Position numbers and translations under genes: made by a program. Shown one piece after another: positions 15,937-25,440 of a DNA stretch of 64,000 nt. The DNA is taken from contig NZ_STFF01000001.1 of NCBI RefSeq assembly GCF_004834005.1, forward strand, positions 1,115,347 through 1,179,346, written 5' to 3'. A model generated the notes under the pieces. The model did not search any database. It was not told the DNA's origin and saw only the letters and a list, made by a program, of their open reading frames with translations. Every line of letters begins with the position of its first letter. The first letter of the stretch is position 1. This DNA is from Niastella caeni (GTDB taxonomy: Bacteria > Bacteroidota > Bacteroidia > Chitinophagales > Chitinophagaceae).

Positions 15937-17079
15937 CTAAGCCCGTAACACCTCCCTGGCAATCACTATCTTTTGAATTTCAGATGTGCCTTCGCCAATG
16001 GTGCATAATTTACTATCTCTATAATATTTTTCAACAGGAAAGTCTTTCGTATAACCATATCCGCCAAAGATCTGAACGGCATCGGTAGCTACTTTTACGG
16101 CCACCTCGCTGGCGTAATATTTTGCCATGGCAGATTCTTTGCTCATGGTTTCGCCACGCATTTTCAGATCACATGCCTGCAGGGTCAGTAATTCGGCAGC
16201 GGCAATTTCTGTAGCCATATCTGCCAGTTTAAATGAAATACCCTGGAAGCCCGCAATAGGTTGGTCGAACTGATGGCGCTCTTTTGCGTATTGAATGGAT
16301 GCTTCGTATGCTCCTTTGGCAATGCCCAGCGACAGAGCAGCTATAGAAATACGACCGCCATCCAACACTTTTAAGGACTGCTTAAATCCATCGCCATAAT
16401 TGCCCAAACGATTGGTATCGGGTATACGGCAATTATCAAAGATCATTTCAGTTGTTTCACTGGCGCGCATGCCCAGCTTGTTCTCTTTTTTTCCGGCCTT
16501 GAAACCAGGCGTGCCCCGTTCTACTACAAAAGCGGTGGCATTATTTTTAGCCCTGGGCTCGCCGGTACGGGCAATTACAACAGCTACATCGGCACTTTTG
16601 CCATGGGTGATCCAGCATTTGGTCCCATTCAAAACCCAGTGGTCCCCATCCTTAACGGCCGTTGTTTTCATATTGGCTGCATCACTGCCGGTATTAGGTT
16701 CCGTTAATCCCCAGGCGCCCAGCCATTCTGCAGTGGCCAGCTTGGGCAGGTATTTTTTCTTTTGCTCTTCATTGGCAAAACTCAAAATATGCCCCGTACA
16801 AAGCGAATTGTGCGCGGCTAAACTTAAACCTATTGAACCGCATACTTTGGCAATCTCCTGTATGATGGCAACATATTCGAAGTACGTCAGCCCGGCGCCG
16901 CCATACATTTCGGGTACCAGTACGCCCATTAAACCCAGTTTACCCATTTCTTTAAATACATGTATAGGAAACTGCTGGGATTCATCCCATTCCATCACGT
17001 AAGGTTTAATGTGTTGCAACGCGAAATCCCTGGCTGATTGTGCAACTTGATCTGTAAGCTCTGAGGTTTGAAAATTCAT
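15937..17079 (-). CDS. Acyl-CoA dehydrogenase
   Basis: FAD flavoenzyme that introduces the alpha-beta double bond in acyl-CoA. Signatures: WGLTEPNTGSDAANMKTTA in the middle domain, GYGYTKDFPVEKYYRDSKL, and the GEGTSEIQ motif with the catalytic glutamate of the short/medium-chain group. About 380 aa, standard for the family. The start MNFQTSEL at 17079 is preferred to the ATG at 17106 because it fits the family N-terminus. Chain-length preference cannot be told. It stands alone with its own terminator. Confidence 0.93.
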   Translation of the reverse strand: MNFQTSELTDQVAQSARDFALQHIKPYVMEWDESQQFPIHVFKEMGKLGLMGVLVPEMYGGAGLTYFEYVAIIQEIAKVCGSIGLSLAAHNSLCTGHILSFANEEQKKKYLPKLATAEWLGAWGLTEPNTGSDAANMKTTAVKDGDHWVLNGTKCWITHGKSADVAVVIARTGEPRAKNNATAFVVERGTPGFKAGKKENKLGMRASETTEMIFDNCRIPDTNRLGNYGDGFKQSLKVLDGGRISIAALSLGIAKGAYEASIQYAKERHQFDQPIAGFQGISFKLADMATEIAAAELLTLQACDLKMRGETMSKESAMAKYYASEVAVKVATDAVQIFGGYGYTKDFPVEKYYRDSKLCTIGEGTSEIQKIVIAREVLRA

Positions 17080-17195
17080 AATTAAAATTACCTGAATAAC
17101 TCGCAAGAATCGCTAAAGGCCGCTGCAATATAGGAGGTTTTTTTCTAAAAACTAACAAATGTTAGTGATTTTTTTAGCTACTTAACTCTGGCTAA

Positions 17196-18128
17196 TTATT
17201 CCACAGTTACATAGGTTGCTATCTTCTGGTATAACTCTGGTGTTATCAGCACAATTTGCTGCAACTCTTCCGGCGAATGAAATACCCCATGCTGCTGACG
17301 AAACTGAATAATAGCATTGGCGATGTTCCAGCGGATGTAAGGATGCTGTTTCAACGTGTTTACATCGGCCGTATTGATATTGATCTTTTGAACGGGAGTC
17401 GAAGCGCATTGCAATCGCGGTTTTATTAATTGAAAAGTAGAATCGGGTAAACCAAACGTCTCCCCTACCTGCTGCACCGAATAAAACCCGCCGAGCTTGT
17501 CGCGAAAATTAATGATGCGGTTGGCCAGCTTACTGCCAATTCCCGGCAGGGAAATAAAAGCGGAAGTATCTGCTTGGTTGATATCAATTATGGGGGGCGG
17601 CGTCTTTATATATTTCACCGGCGCCTTTCCGGAATTATTAAACGCTGTTGCAGTTGCAGGCGCCGTAATTCGTACGTAGGGCATTAACCGGTCATAGTCT
17701 TCTTTTTTCAACCCGTATATCCTTTGCAGCTCGTTGGCGTTCCTGAACCGTCCGCCTTTGGAAATGTAGTTTCGTATAGTGCGAATTGTTCTATTGTTTA
17801 CGCCCAGCTTGCGCCATCCTGCCGAATCCAGCGTATTGGGATCAAAGGGAAAAAGTTCAACTGCTGGCTGATCACTTGCCGGTTCATAATAGATCTCGTT
17901 GTAGGATTGCTTTTCACCGGTTGATGAACGTTTGGCCAGATCAGTTTTTGCATCTTCAGCCTGCGCCTCCTGTAAATAGATAGCTTCAGCTTTTAATTCA
18001 TTACCCAGGTCGGCAGCTTTAAAAAAGCGGGGAATAAAAGTGCAAATACCGATCCCTGTAAGGAGCACATAGATACCGATGCGTTCTTTCTTTGTGAAAG
18101 AGAAATAATCTTTCCAGTTGCTTTCCAT
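17196..18128 (-). CDS. Helix-hairpin-helix (ComEA-like) DNA-binding protein with a membrane anchor
   Basis: 310 aa. A hydrophobic segment (about 17-33, GIYVLLTGIGICTFIP) is followed by a charged stretch, then three helix-hairpin-helix units: around LGVNNRTIRTIRNYISKGGRF, then INQADTSAFISLPGIGSKLANRIINFR (the classic ComEA repeat, with SLPGIG), and ININTADVNTLKQHPYIRWNIANAIIQFR. In ComEA these bind incoming DNA non-specifically. Here the arrangement suggests a membrane-tethered DNA-binding protein, possibly for competence. No other competence gene is adjacent. Confidence 0.85.
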   Translation of the reverse strand: MESNWKDYFSFTKKERIGIYVLLTGIGICTFIPRFFKAADLGNELKAEAIYLQEAQAEDAKTDLAKRSSTGEKQSYNEIYYEPASDQPAVELFPFDPNTLDSAGWRKLGVNNRTIRTIRNYISKGGRFRNANELQRIYGLKKEDYDRLMPYVRITAPATATAFNNSGKAPVKYIKTPPPIIDINQADTSAFISLPGIGSKLANRIINFRDKLGGFYSVQQVGETFGLPDSTFQLIKPRLQCASTPVQKININTADVNTLKQHPYIRWNIANAIIQFRQQHGVFHSPEELQQIVLITPELYQKIATYVTVE

Positions 18129-18327
18129 AACAAAACATTGAGCTGTGTCAATTTTCGATTTCGGACTACTACTTATTATCTGCCTTTCACTAAGGGTTAT
18201 TTGAAATTCTCTACAACTTTCTAACGATGTGGGAAAAAAACACTTACTTTTTTATGTCTAAATATAAGTATTTGATTCAATATACGTTACATATATAGCC
18301 TTATCTGCACCCTTAAACAATACCTAA

Positions 18328-19467
18328 ATGAAAATCCAACAACTGCAGTATTTAGATAAGGCATGGAAAATTCACCTGCATCCCGAGGACTTTGACCGGA
18401 TGCAATGCCAATTGGTGCTGGTCTTTGGCGAACCGTCGCTTATTACCGATACCTCTGTTTTTAATTACCTGGAAAGAAGCTATCCCGAAGCGCATATTAT
18501 ATTGTCCTCTACGTCCGGAGAAATTATTCGTAATGATGTTTATGACAATAGTGTAGTAGTTACAGCCATTCAATTTGATAACACGATCGTTCATTGCGCC
18601 GAAACCAATATTAAGAGGCACAAAAGCAGTTACGATGCCGGGTTATACCTGATGCAGCAATTGCAGCGAAACGATTTGAACGCCGCCTTTATCATTTCAG
18701 ATGGTACAAATATTAATGGCAGCGAACTGGTAGTTGGTTTTAATGAAACAAACAAGAATAATGTACCTGTTACCGGAGGCCTGGCTGGCGACGGTTCCCG
18801 CTTTATAAAAACTTTTGTTGGGCTGAATCAGTTGCCTGCCGAAGGCGTCATTGTAGCTATTGGTTTTTACGGCCAACAGTTACAGGTAGGTCATGGTTCA
18901 TTTGGCGGTTGGGATGAGTTTGGTCCGGCACGAACCATTACCCGGTCTGAGAAAAATATTTTGTATGAAATAGATGGCAAAAATGCTTTTGATCTTTATA
19001 AAGAATACCTGGGCCCTTATAAAAAAGAACTACCCGGTTCTACATTGCTTTTTCCTTTGTCGGTTAAAGAACCAGGCGCCGAAAAAGCAGTGATTCGCAC
19101 CATACTAACCATCAATGAAAAAGACCGGTTCATGGTATTCGCCGGTAACATGCCCAATGGCAGCCAGGTGCGTTTAATGAAAGCCAGTTACAACAAACTG
19201 ATCGACGGATCAACCAGGGCGGCATTACATACCGTTCATACGCAGGTTACAAAACCCGACCTGGCTATACTGATCAGTTGCATTGGCCGCAAACTGATAC
19301 TACGTGAAAGAACCGAAGAAGAAGTACAAGCTGTAAATGAAATTTTTGGTAAGGCAACCTGTACCACAGGTTTTTATTCATATGGAGAAATTTCTCCTTT
19401 CCATGCCGGTAGCCAGAGTGAGCTGCATAATCAAACCATGACCATTACCACATTTACAGAATTTTAA
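18328..19467 (+). CDS. FIST-domain sensor protein
   Basis: The 379-aa protein matches the FIST_N plus FIST_C arrangement (residues about 25-200 and 210-355). Recognisable pieces are VFGEPSLI, LSSTSGEI, VTGGLAGDGSRF, GVIVAIGFYG and the C-terminal LAILISCIGRKLILRERTEEEVQ. FIST domains are thought to sense small ligands such as amino acids and are usually tied to signalling proteins. The kinase gene starts 13 bp downstream, so this is probably its sensor acting in trans. No membrane segment, so a cytoplasmic system. Confidence 0.88.
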   Translation: MKIQQLQYLDKAWKIHLHPEDFDRMQCQLVLVFGEPSLITDTSVFNYLERSYPEAHIILSSTSGEIIRNDVYDNSVVVTAIQFDNTIVHCAETNIKRHKSSYDAGLYLMQQLQRNDLNAAFIISDGTNINGSELVVGFNETNKNNVPVTGGLAGDGSRFIKTFVGLNQLPAEGVIVAIGFYGQQLQVGHGSFGGWDEFGPARTITRSEKNILYEIDGKNAFDLYKEYLGPYKKELPGSTLLFPLSVKEPGAEKAVIRTILTINEKDRFMVFAGNMPNGSQVRLMKASYNKLIDGSTRAALHTVHTQVTKPDLAILISCIGRKLILRERTEEEVQAVNEIFGKATCTTGFYSYGEISPFHAGSQSELHNQTMTITTFTEF

Positions 19468-19480
19468 GCCCAAGCCCTTT

Positions 19481-20809
19481 ATGCAGTATCATAAAATACT
19501 AGAAAAGCAAATTCAAAAAACACTGTCAGCCCAGCAACTGAATGACCCGGCTATTCAGCGCTTACTGCAATTGATTGATCAGTCGTACAAAAATTATGAG
19601 ATCGATCAGCAGCTTACCGAACATGCTTTTCTGGTAAGTGAAAAAGAATACCAGGACATATTGCACAACCAACAACTCCAAAATAATATTTTTAGTCAGT
19701 CGGTAAAGAAGTTAAAAGATGCCATCATTGCGCATGATCCGCAAGCGGCAGCCATCATAGAAAAAGAAGACAATGTACTGATCAATATTATAGCTTACCT
19801 GGAAAAGCAAATTCAAAAAAGAAAAGAAACAGAAGCGGAACTTATCAGGGCAAAAGAACAGGCTGAAGACGGCGCCCGCGCCAAAAGCGATTTTCTGTCG
19901 GTAATGAGCCATGAAATTCGCACACCACTGAACGCTATCATAGGCATTGCCCATTTGCTTTTGCAGGACCAGCTATTGCCCAATCAGTTGGAGAACCTGA
20001 AAGCCCTGAACATTTCTGCCGAGAACCTGCTTCGCCTTATCAACGATATTCTTGATTTTGGTAAAATAGAAGAAGGGAAAATTGTACTGGCAGAAAAAAA
20101 CATTCACTTACAACAACTGGCTGAGAATATTAAAACAGCCCATCAGATTCGATCGGCCGAAAGAGGCAATGCCTTCAATATGATCATTGACAATGCCCTG
20201 CCTAAATTTGTTTTGGGCGATGAAGTAAGGATTGGGCAAATTTTACACAACCTTGTTTCTAATGCCGTGAAATTTACCCGCAATGGCGTTATAACCATGC
20301 AGATCTCATTACAAAAAATGCAGGGCGACGAAGCAACGGTTTACTTTTCAGTGACCGATACCGGCGTTGGTATTGAAAAAGAAAAACAGGTATTGATATT
20401 CGACCGGTTCACACAGGCCAGTGTTGATATTGCGCGTGAATTTGGCGGATCAGGTTTAGGCCTGGCTATTGTTAAACGGCTGGTGGCCTTGCATAACAGC
20501 GATATCTACCTGAACAGTGAGATCGGACGCGGTTCTACCTTTTTCTTCACCATCACTTTTAAAAAGGGTAAACCAGAAATACAACAGCAACAAACCATAG
20601 CGGGTGTGAATGATCTGTCTGGTATAAAAGTGTTGCTGGTTGAAGATGTTGAATTCAACATCATGGTTGCCAAAAAAATGATCACCAACTGGAATGGCGT
20701 TGTAGACGTTGCTGAAAATGGAGCCATTGCTATTAATAAGATGCGGGAAACCAATTACGATATTGTGTTAATGGACCTGCAGATGCCGGTAATGGATGGA
20801 TGGATATAA
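19481..20809 (+). CDS. Soluble hybrid histidine kinase, receiver domain cut off by a frameshift
   Basis: A helical N-terminal region (1-130) leads into HisKA with the phospho-acceptor H144 (FLSVMSHEIRTPLNA), then a HATPase domain with N box LHNLVSNAVKF, G1 DTGVGIEKE and G2 GGSGLGLAIV. A receiver domain begins at about 383 (VLLVEDVEFN) and reaches its phospho-acceptor D432 (VLMDLQMPVMDG), but the frame then ends at a TAA. The cause is a third copy of ATGG at 20792-20803; with two copies the reading would continue into YNATQHIRDFN. The kinase core is intact. No membrane segment. It is co-transcribed with the FIST gene. Confidence 0.88.
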   Translation: MQYHKILEKQIQKTLSAQQLNDPAIQRLLQLIDQSYKNYEIDQQLTEHAFLVSEKEYQDILHNQQLQNNIFSQSVKKLKDAIIAHDPQAAAIIEKEDNVLINIIAYLEKQIQKRKETEAELIRAKEQAEDGARAKSDFLSVMSHEIRTPLNAIIGIAHLLLQDQLLPNQLENLKALNISAENLLRLINDILDFGKIEEGKIVLAEKNIHLQQLAENIKTAHQIRSAERGNAFNMIIDNALPKFVLGDEVRIGQILHNLVSNAVKFTRNGVITMQISLQKMQGDEATVYFSVTDTGVGIEKEKQVLIFDRFTQASVDIAREFGGSGLGLAIVKRLVALHNSDIYLNSEIGRGSTFFFTITFKKGKPEIQQQQTIAGVNDLSGIKVLLVEDVEFNIMVAKKMITNWNGVVDVAENGAIAINKMRETNYDIVLMDLQMPVMDGWI

Positions 20810-20993
20810 TGCCACGCAACACATCAGGGATTTTAACGACGAGATACCTATCATTGCGTTAACGGCTTCTGCATCGGCCGATATTTTACAAAGGACCCGT
20901 GAATTTGGCATGACCGATTACCTGGCGAAACCTTTTAAGCCGGGAGAGTTGTATGAGATGATTTATAAGTATAGTAGGAAGTTGACAAGTTAA
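20804..20993 (+). pseudogene. Detached C-terminal half of the kinase receiver domain
   Basis: In the other frame, the sequence encodes YNATQHIRDFN, then IPIIALTASAS (the receiver Thr/Ser strand) and DYLAKPFKPGEL (the conserved Lys), completing the receiver of the preceding kinase. It has no convincing start of its own. It would be translated only if the 4-bp insertion were reversed or read by ribosomal slippage, or if the insertion is an assembly error. Confidence 0.85.
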
Positions 20994-21004
20994 AAAAATC
21001 AACA

Positions 21005-21781
21005 TCACACTTTAATCACCAACCCATCATAAGCCAGGTGAACGCCGTTTGGTAATTCAGCATCTACATCGGCATGGCGGCCCATTTGATGGCTGAGGTG
21101 AGTAAGATAACACTGCGGTATTTTCAATGATTTGGCCACTTCAATACTTTCGCCGAGCGAGTAATGCGAAATGTGTTTCTCTTTACGCAACGCATTCAGC
21201 ACCAACACCTCGCTTCCCTTTATTTTTTCCAGTTCATGCTCTTCAATGCGGTTGGCATCTGTTATGTAAGTGAAGCGCCCAAACCGAAAGCCGAGCACCG
21301 GCATTTTCAAATGCCAAACCAGAATAGGTGTTACCTCAATATCACCGGCCATGAACGGTTCCAACCCAATTGTATTTAACTGAATATCGGGAACGCCGGG
21401 GTATTTTGATTCATAAAAAGCATAGGGAAACTCGCGAATGATCACTTCCTGCGTCATGTCGCTGGCATATACCTGCATGGGTTGTTGAGAGAAGAAATTA
21501 AAAGCCCGTACATCATCCAATCCGGCCACATGATCTTTATGTGCATGGGTAAAAACAATGGCATCCAAGTGCTTTAAACGGGCCCTCAACATCTGGTAAC
21601 GAAAATCGGGACCGGTATCAACTACCAACGTTGTTTTTTCTGATTGCACCAGGATGCTGGATCGAAGCCTGTTGTCTCTTTTATCAGGAGATGTACAAAC
21701 CGGGCATTCACAGGCGATCATAGGCACACCGGCACTGGTCCCGGTTCCTAAAAATGTAATGGTTAATGAAGGATAGCTCAC
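21005..21781 (-). CDS. PhnP-like metallo-beta-lactamase-fold phosphodiesterase
   Basis: 258 aa. N-terminal GTGTSAGVPMIAC with the CECPVC cysteine cluster typical of the PhnP group, metal ligands in FTHAHKDHVAGLDD, a further DTGPDFR, and a C-terminal LSHQMGRHADVD. PhnP cleaves cyclic ribose phosphates, but many Bacteroidota relatives are only generally annotated as MBL hydrolases. The gene starts 120 bp from the 95-aa gene upstream, across a word array. Confidence 0.85.
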   Translation of the reverse strand: MSYPSLTITFLGTGTSAGVPMIACECPVCTSPDKRDNRLRSSILVQSEKTTLVVDTGPDFRYQMLRARLKHLDAIVFTHAHKDHVAGLDDVRAFNFFSQQPMQVYASDMTQEVIIREFPYAFYESKYPGVPDIQLNTIGLEPFMAGDIEVTPILVWHLKMPVLGFRFGRFTYITDANRIEEHELEKIKGSEVLVLNALRKEKHISHYSLGESIEVAKSLKIPQCYLTHLSHQMGRHADVDAELPNGVHLAYDGLVIKV

Positions 21782-21805
21782 GGGGGTAAAAATACGGAAG
21801 AAATT

Positions 21806-21879
21806 AGCGATTTCGGGATTTCGGGATTTTGAGATTTGTTATTTGGCTAATCATAAAGAAATCGCTAAATCTCAAAATC
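21806..21879. repeat. GATTT-type word array with complementary blocks
   Basis: AGCGATTTC (21806-21814) and GATTTTGAGATTT (21825-21837) are each followed later by their exact reverse complements (21858-21866 and 21867-21879). The blocks come back in the same order, not nested, so they cannot form one simple hairpin. Confidence 0.8.
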
Positions 21880-21900
21880 TATAAATCAGAAATTGCCATC

Positions 21901-22188
21901 TTACTTCTGATTTTCCGCCTGTACCAATGCATGTCTTTCAAGCACATCATTATATGTTCTGCGAACTTCAGAGGAAAATGATTCCGGATCAACATTCAAC
22001 TGTGGAATAAGATCAATAAGGGTGCTTATACGACCTTCGAGTTGGAGAAATTTATTTAGTACTACTACTTTCTTTTGTTCTAAAATGCAATATCCGCTTT
22101 GAAAATTACCCCGTTCATAGCGTAGCACATATTCCGCCTCATCGAGAATCGCTTCAATTTTGTCTAATGTTGACTGCGTAAATTTCAT
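21901..22188 (-). CDS. Small conserved hypothetical protein
   Basis: 95 aa, soluble, largely helical at both ends with a central beta-like stretch (GYCILEQKKVVVLNKFL). I recognise it only as the kind of small conserved protein seen in Bacteroidota genomes, with no function. It lies 220 bp downstream of porX on the same strand and upstream of the PhnP-like gene. Confidence 0.75.
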   Translation of the reverse strand: MKFTQSTLDKIEAILDEAEYVLRYERGNFQSGYCILEQKKVVVLNKFLQLEGRISTLIDLIPQLNVDPESFSSEVRRTYNDVLERHALVQAENQK

Positions 22189-22408
22189 AGTCTGGATGTA
22201 GATGACTTTAAATGATTCGCAAAGTTACTATTCACAATTTTGGTGCTGGAAATAGATAACCTCAACTTTTCCACACAAAACGTTGAGAATTATGCCTTAT
22301 AGCCCAAAAAAGCGTAAAAAATGCCTTTTTTGGCCATAAAAGCCTGTTTTTTTATCAAAACCCAGCCTACAAACCACTCCCCCTCGCTACTAGCTACTTA
22401 CCACTCGC

Positions 22409-23965
22409 TTACTTATTGGTCATCTTTATTATCGGTACAATCATCTCTTCTAAACTAACGCCGCCATGCTGGAAAGTGTTGCGATAATAGTTCACATAAT
22501 AATTGTAATTATTGGGATAACACAGGTACATGTCTTCCCGGGCAAAAATGTACGATGAATTCACTGTTGGAACAGGCAATCCTGCCTCTTTAGGATCGCG
22601 GAAAGCCAGCACATCTTTTGGTTCATAATTGAGGTTGCGACCATGTTTGTACCGCAGGTTGGTGGTTGTTTGCTTGTCGCCAATAACTTTGGCCGGGGTT
22701 TTTACCCGTACCGTACCATGGTCGGTAGCCAGAATGAGGTTGAGCTTTTTATCGGCAACCTTTTTCAATGCCTGGTGCAAAGGCGAATGCTCAAACCAAC
22801 TTCTCGTAACACTTCGATAGCTGGTTTCATCGCCGGCCAGTTCTTTCAGCACTTCCATTTCGGTACGTGCATGGCTCAGCATATCAACAAAGTTGTAAAC
22901 AATAATATTCAGGTCGTTGCCCATGAGGTTATGAATATTATTTACCAGGTCCTGCCCCGCCTGGTTGTTCAGGATCTTTGTATAGGAGAATTTTATATCA
23001 TCGCGACGTTGCCGTTTTATAAAGCCTCTGAAAAATTCTTCTTCATGTAAATTTTTTCCGCCTTCATCATCATCGTTTTTCCATTGCTGAGGAAAACTTT
23101 TTTCAATATCAATGGGAAGCAGTCCGCTGAAAATAGCATTCCGTGCATATTGCGTAGCTGTGGGCAGAATGCTGTAAAAGCTGTCTTCTTCCAGTATGCG
23201 AAAACTTTCGGCAAAGATTGGTTGAATGGCTTTCCACTGATCGAACCGCAGATTATCGATCAATATAAAGAAGGTTGGCGTTCCTTTTTCAATATGGGGA
23301 AGCACTTTAAACTTAAGCAGGTTGTGCGACATCACCGGGCCGTCATCACTTTTGGGGTTCACCCAACGCGCATAATTCTTCGAAACAAATTTAAAGAACT
23401 CGGTATTGGCTTCGTTCTTTTGGGTTTGAAACACTTCCTGCATTTCAGGGCTGTCGCTCTTTTCCATTTCCAGTTCCCAATACACCAGTTTTTTGTAAAT
23501 ATCCATCCACTCGTTGTAATCGGGATTGCTGTTCAGCGCCATGAACAAATTACGGAACTGTTGCTGATACGCCGTAGTGGTTTTTTCTGCCACCAGCCGT
23601 TTATTGTCGATGATCTTTTTCAGGCTTAACAGCACCTGGTTGGGATTCACCGGCTTAATAAGGTAATCGGTTATCTGGCTGCCGATGGCATCATCCATCA
23701 GGTTTTCCGTTTCATTTTTGGTGATCATTACCACCGGGATCTGCGAGTTGATCTCTTTTATCTTGGAGAGGGTTTCCAGTCCGGTAATACCGGGCATAGT
23801 TTCATCGAGCAACACTACATCGAGCGGATTTTCCCTTACAAAATCCACCGCGTCAAAACCATTGGTAAGCGCAGTTACATCGTACCCTTTATTTTGTAAA
23901 AACAGTATTTGAGATTGTAAACTTTCAATTTCATCGTCAACCCAAAGTATTTTTCCTAATGGCAT
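22409..23965 (-). CDS. porX: PglZ-domain response regulator, PorX type
   Basis: 518 aa. An N-terminal receiver domain has the acidic pair D10/D11, phospho-acceptor D54 (VLLDETMPG), and VVMITKNE and LIKPVNPNQ. After a helical linker comes a large PglZ/alkaline-phosphatase-like domain, with FILIDNLRFDQWKAIQP (containing the family's Asp/Asn metal-site region) and LATDHGTVRVK. PorX with the kinase PorY controls type IX secretion in Bacteroidota, and its PglZ domain has been reported to be a metal-dependent phosphodiesterase. No porY is in this window, so the pair is split on the genome. Confidence 0.92.
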   Translation of the reverse strand: MPLGKILWVDDEIESLQSQILFLQNKGYDVTALTNGFDAVDFVRENPLDVVLLDETMPGITGLETLSKIKEINSQIPVVMITKNETENLMDDAIGSQITDYLIKPVNPNQVLLSLKKIIDNKRLVAEKTTTAYQQQFRNLFMALNSNPDYNEWMDIYKKLVYWELEMEKSDSPEMQEVFQTQKNEANTEFFKFVSKNYARWVNPKSDDGPVMSHNLLKFKVLPHIEKGTPTFFILIDNLRFDQWKAIQPIFAESFRILEEDSFYSILPTATQYARNAIFSGLLPIDIEKSFPQQWKNDDDEGGKNLHEEEFFRGFIKRQRRDDIKFSYTKILNNQAGQDLVNNIHNLMGNDLNIIVYNFVDMLSHARTEMEVLKELAGDETSYRSVTRSWFEHSPLHQALKKVADKKLNLILATDHGTVRVKTPAKVIGDKQTTTNLRYKHGRNLNYEPKDVLAFRDPKEAGLPVPTVNSSYIFAREDMYLCYPNNYNYYVNYYRNTFQHGGVSLEEMIVPIIKMTNK

Positions 23966-24054
23966 GTATAGTTGTTTATATTATTTATCAGTTTTAAGTT
24001 CTTGAATCAACTGCCCCCAATCTAACCAAATTTAATTTATCCCACCAGGCTTTG

Positions 24055-24062
24055 TACTTTTG
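24055..24062 (+). promoter_or_regulatory. -7 promoter element of the HD-domain gene
   Basis: TACTTTTG, a full TAnnTTTG match, 44 bp before the ATG at 24107. Confidence 0.6.
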
Positions 24063-24106
24063 CCAGCTGCTTTTAGCAGCAATTTTAACAAAATAGCAGG
24101 CAGCGA

Positions 24107-25327
24107 ATGACAAACCGCATCAGAAAGATTATCAATGACCCCGTTTACGGTTTTATTACCATTGATGATCCGCTTGTTTTTCAGGTAATCTCGCATCCCT
24201 GGTACCAGCGTTTGCGACGCATTCATCAGATGGCATTTGCCCACCTGGTTTACCCGGGTGCGGTGCATACCCGCCTGCATCATTCACTAGGTGCTTACCA
24301 CCTAATGTGCAGTGCATTAACCGAACTGAAAAATAAAGGAGTGGATATTACTCCCGAAGAGGAAACTGCGGCTAAAGTTGCGATCCTTTTACACGATATA
24401 GGTCATGGTCCTTTTTCACATGCTCTTGAAAATGTGCTGATCAACAATACAAGTCACGAAACGATCAGTATTTTGATCATGCGTGTGCTAAATGAACAAA
24501 TGAAGGGGCAATTGCATAAAGCCATAGACATTTTTACCAATAATTATACCAAGCCATTTTTACACCAGCTCATCAGTGGCCAGTTGGATGTAGATCGCAT
24601 GGACTACTTAACCCGCGACAGCTTTTACACAGGTGTTTCGGAAGGTGTTATCGGTTACGATCGTATTTTAAAAATGCTTACTGTGAAAGAAGGCGATCTG
24701 ATGGTTGAAGAAAAAGGCATTTACAGCATTGAAAAGTTCCTGGTGGCCCGGCGGCTCATGTACTGGCAGGTTTACCTGCATAAAACCGTGCTGGGTGCTG
24801 AAAAAACACTTGTAAAGATCGTTCAGCGGGCCAAAGAACTGATTCAACAAGGGCACGAAGTGCCGGCAGCATCTGTTACATTTGACTTCTTTTTAAAAAG
24901 CCCTACCAGTAAGGCGTTTATTGAGCAGCATCTCGATAAATTTTGCCTGCTCGATGATTACGATGTGCTGGCAGCTATTAAAAACTGGGTGTTCCATTCA
25001 GATACGGTATTAAGCACGTTATGCCGCAGTTTCATCGAGCGGCGTTTACTAAAAGTTAAATTACAGGCTGAACCGTTCGATCAGGATTGGATTAAAACAC
25101 AACGGAATAACATTTGCCGCCATTTGAAAATAAATGATGCCGATTGCGATTATTTTATTTTTACGGGGGAAGCTGAAAACACTACTTACAACCCTACCGT
25201 TGAACGCATCAATATTTTATTTAAGAACGAGACGGTGACTGATATATCAAAAGTTGATAATGCATTGATACATCAGGCATTAGCAAGCCCTGTGAAAAAA
25301 TATTACATTTGTTACTACAATTGTTAA
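24107..25327 (+). CDS. HD-superfamily phosphohydrolase (dNTPase-like)
   Basis: 406 aa. The HD metal site is visible: the H of YPGAVHTRLHHSLG, LLHDIGHGPFSHALE (the H-D pair), and DVDRMDYLTRDSF later. The sequence resembles the YwfO/SAMHD1-like group of deoxynucleotide triphosphohydrolases rather than cyclic-di-GMP enzymes. Its true substrate is unknown. It is divergent from porX and precedes the lipid A block, apparently as a separate unit. Confidence 0.88.
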   Translation: MTNRIRKIINDPVYGFITIDDPLVFQVISHPWYQRLRRIHQMAFAHLVYPGAVHTRLHHSLGAYHLMCSALTELKNKGVDITPEEETAAKVAILLHDIGHGPFSHALENVLINNTSHETISILIMRVLNEQMKGQLHKAIDIFTNNYTKPFLHQLISGQLDVDRMDYLTRDSFYTGVSEGVIGYDRILKMLTVKEGDLMVEEKGIYSIEKFLVARRLMYWQVYLHKTVLGAEKTLVKIVQRAKELIQQGHEVPAASVTFDFFLKSPTSKAFIEQHLDKFCLLDDYDVLAAIKNWVFHSDTVLSTLCRSFIERRLLKVKLQAEPFDQDWIKTQRNNICRHLKINDADCDYFIFTGEAENTTYNPTVERINILFKNETVTDISKVDNALIHQALASPVKKYYICYYNC

Positions 25328-25440
25328 ACAGTTATATAAGTCAATACGTTAAGACCTTTTATTAAAGCGCCTGAACATATTACACTTTTTCTATATACAA
25401 TTGCTTTAACAAATTTTATTATTTTGATTTATATAACAGA

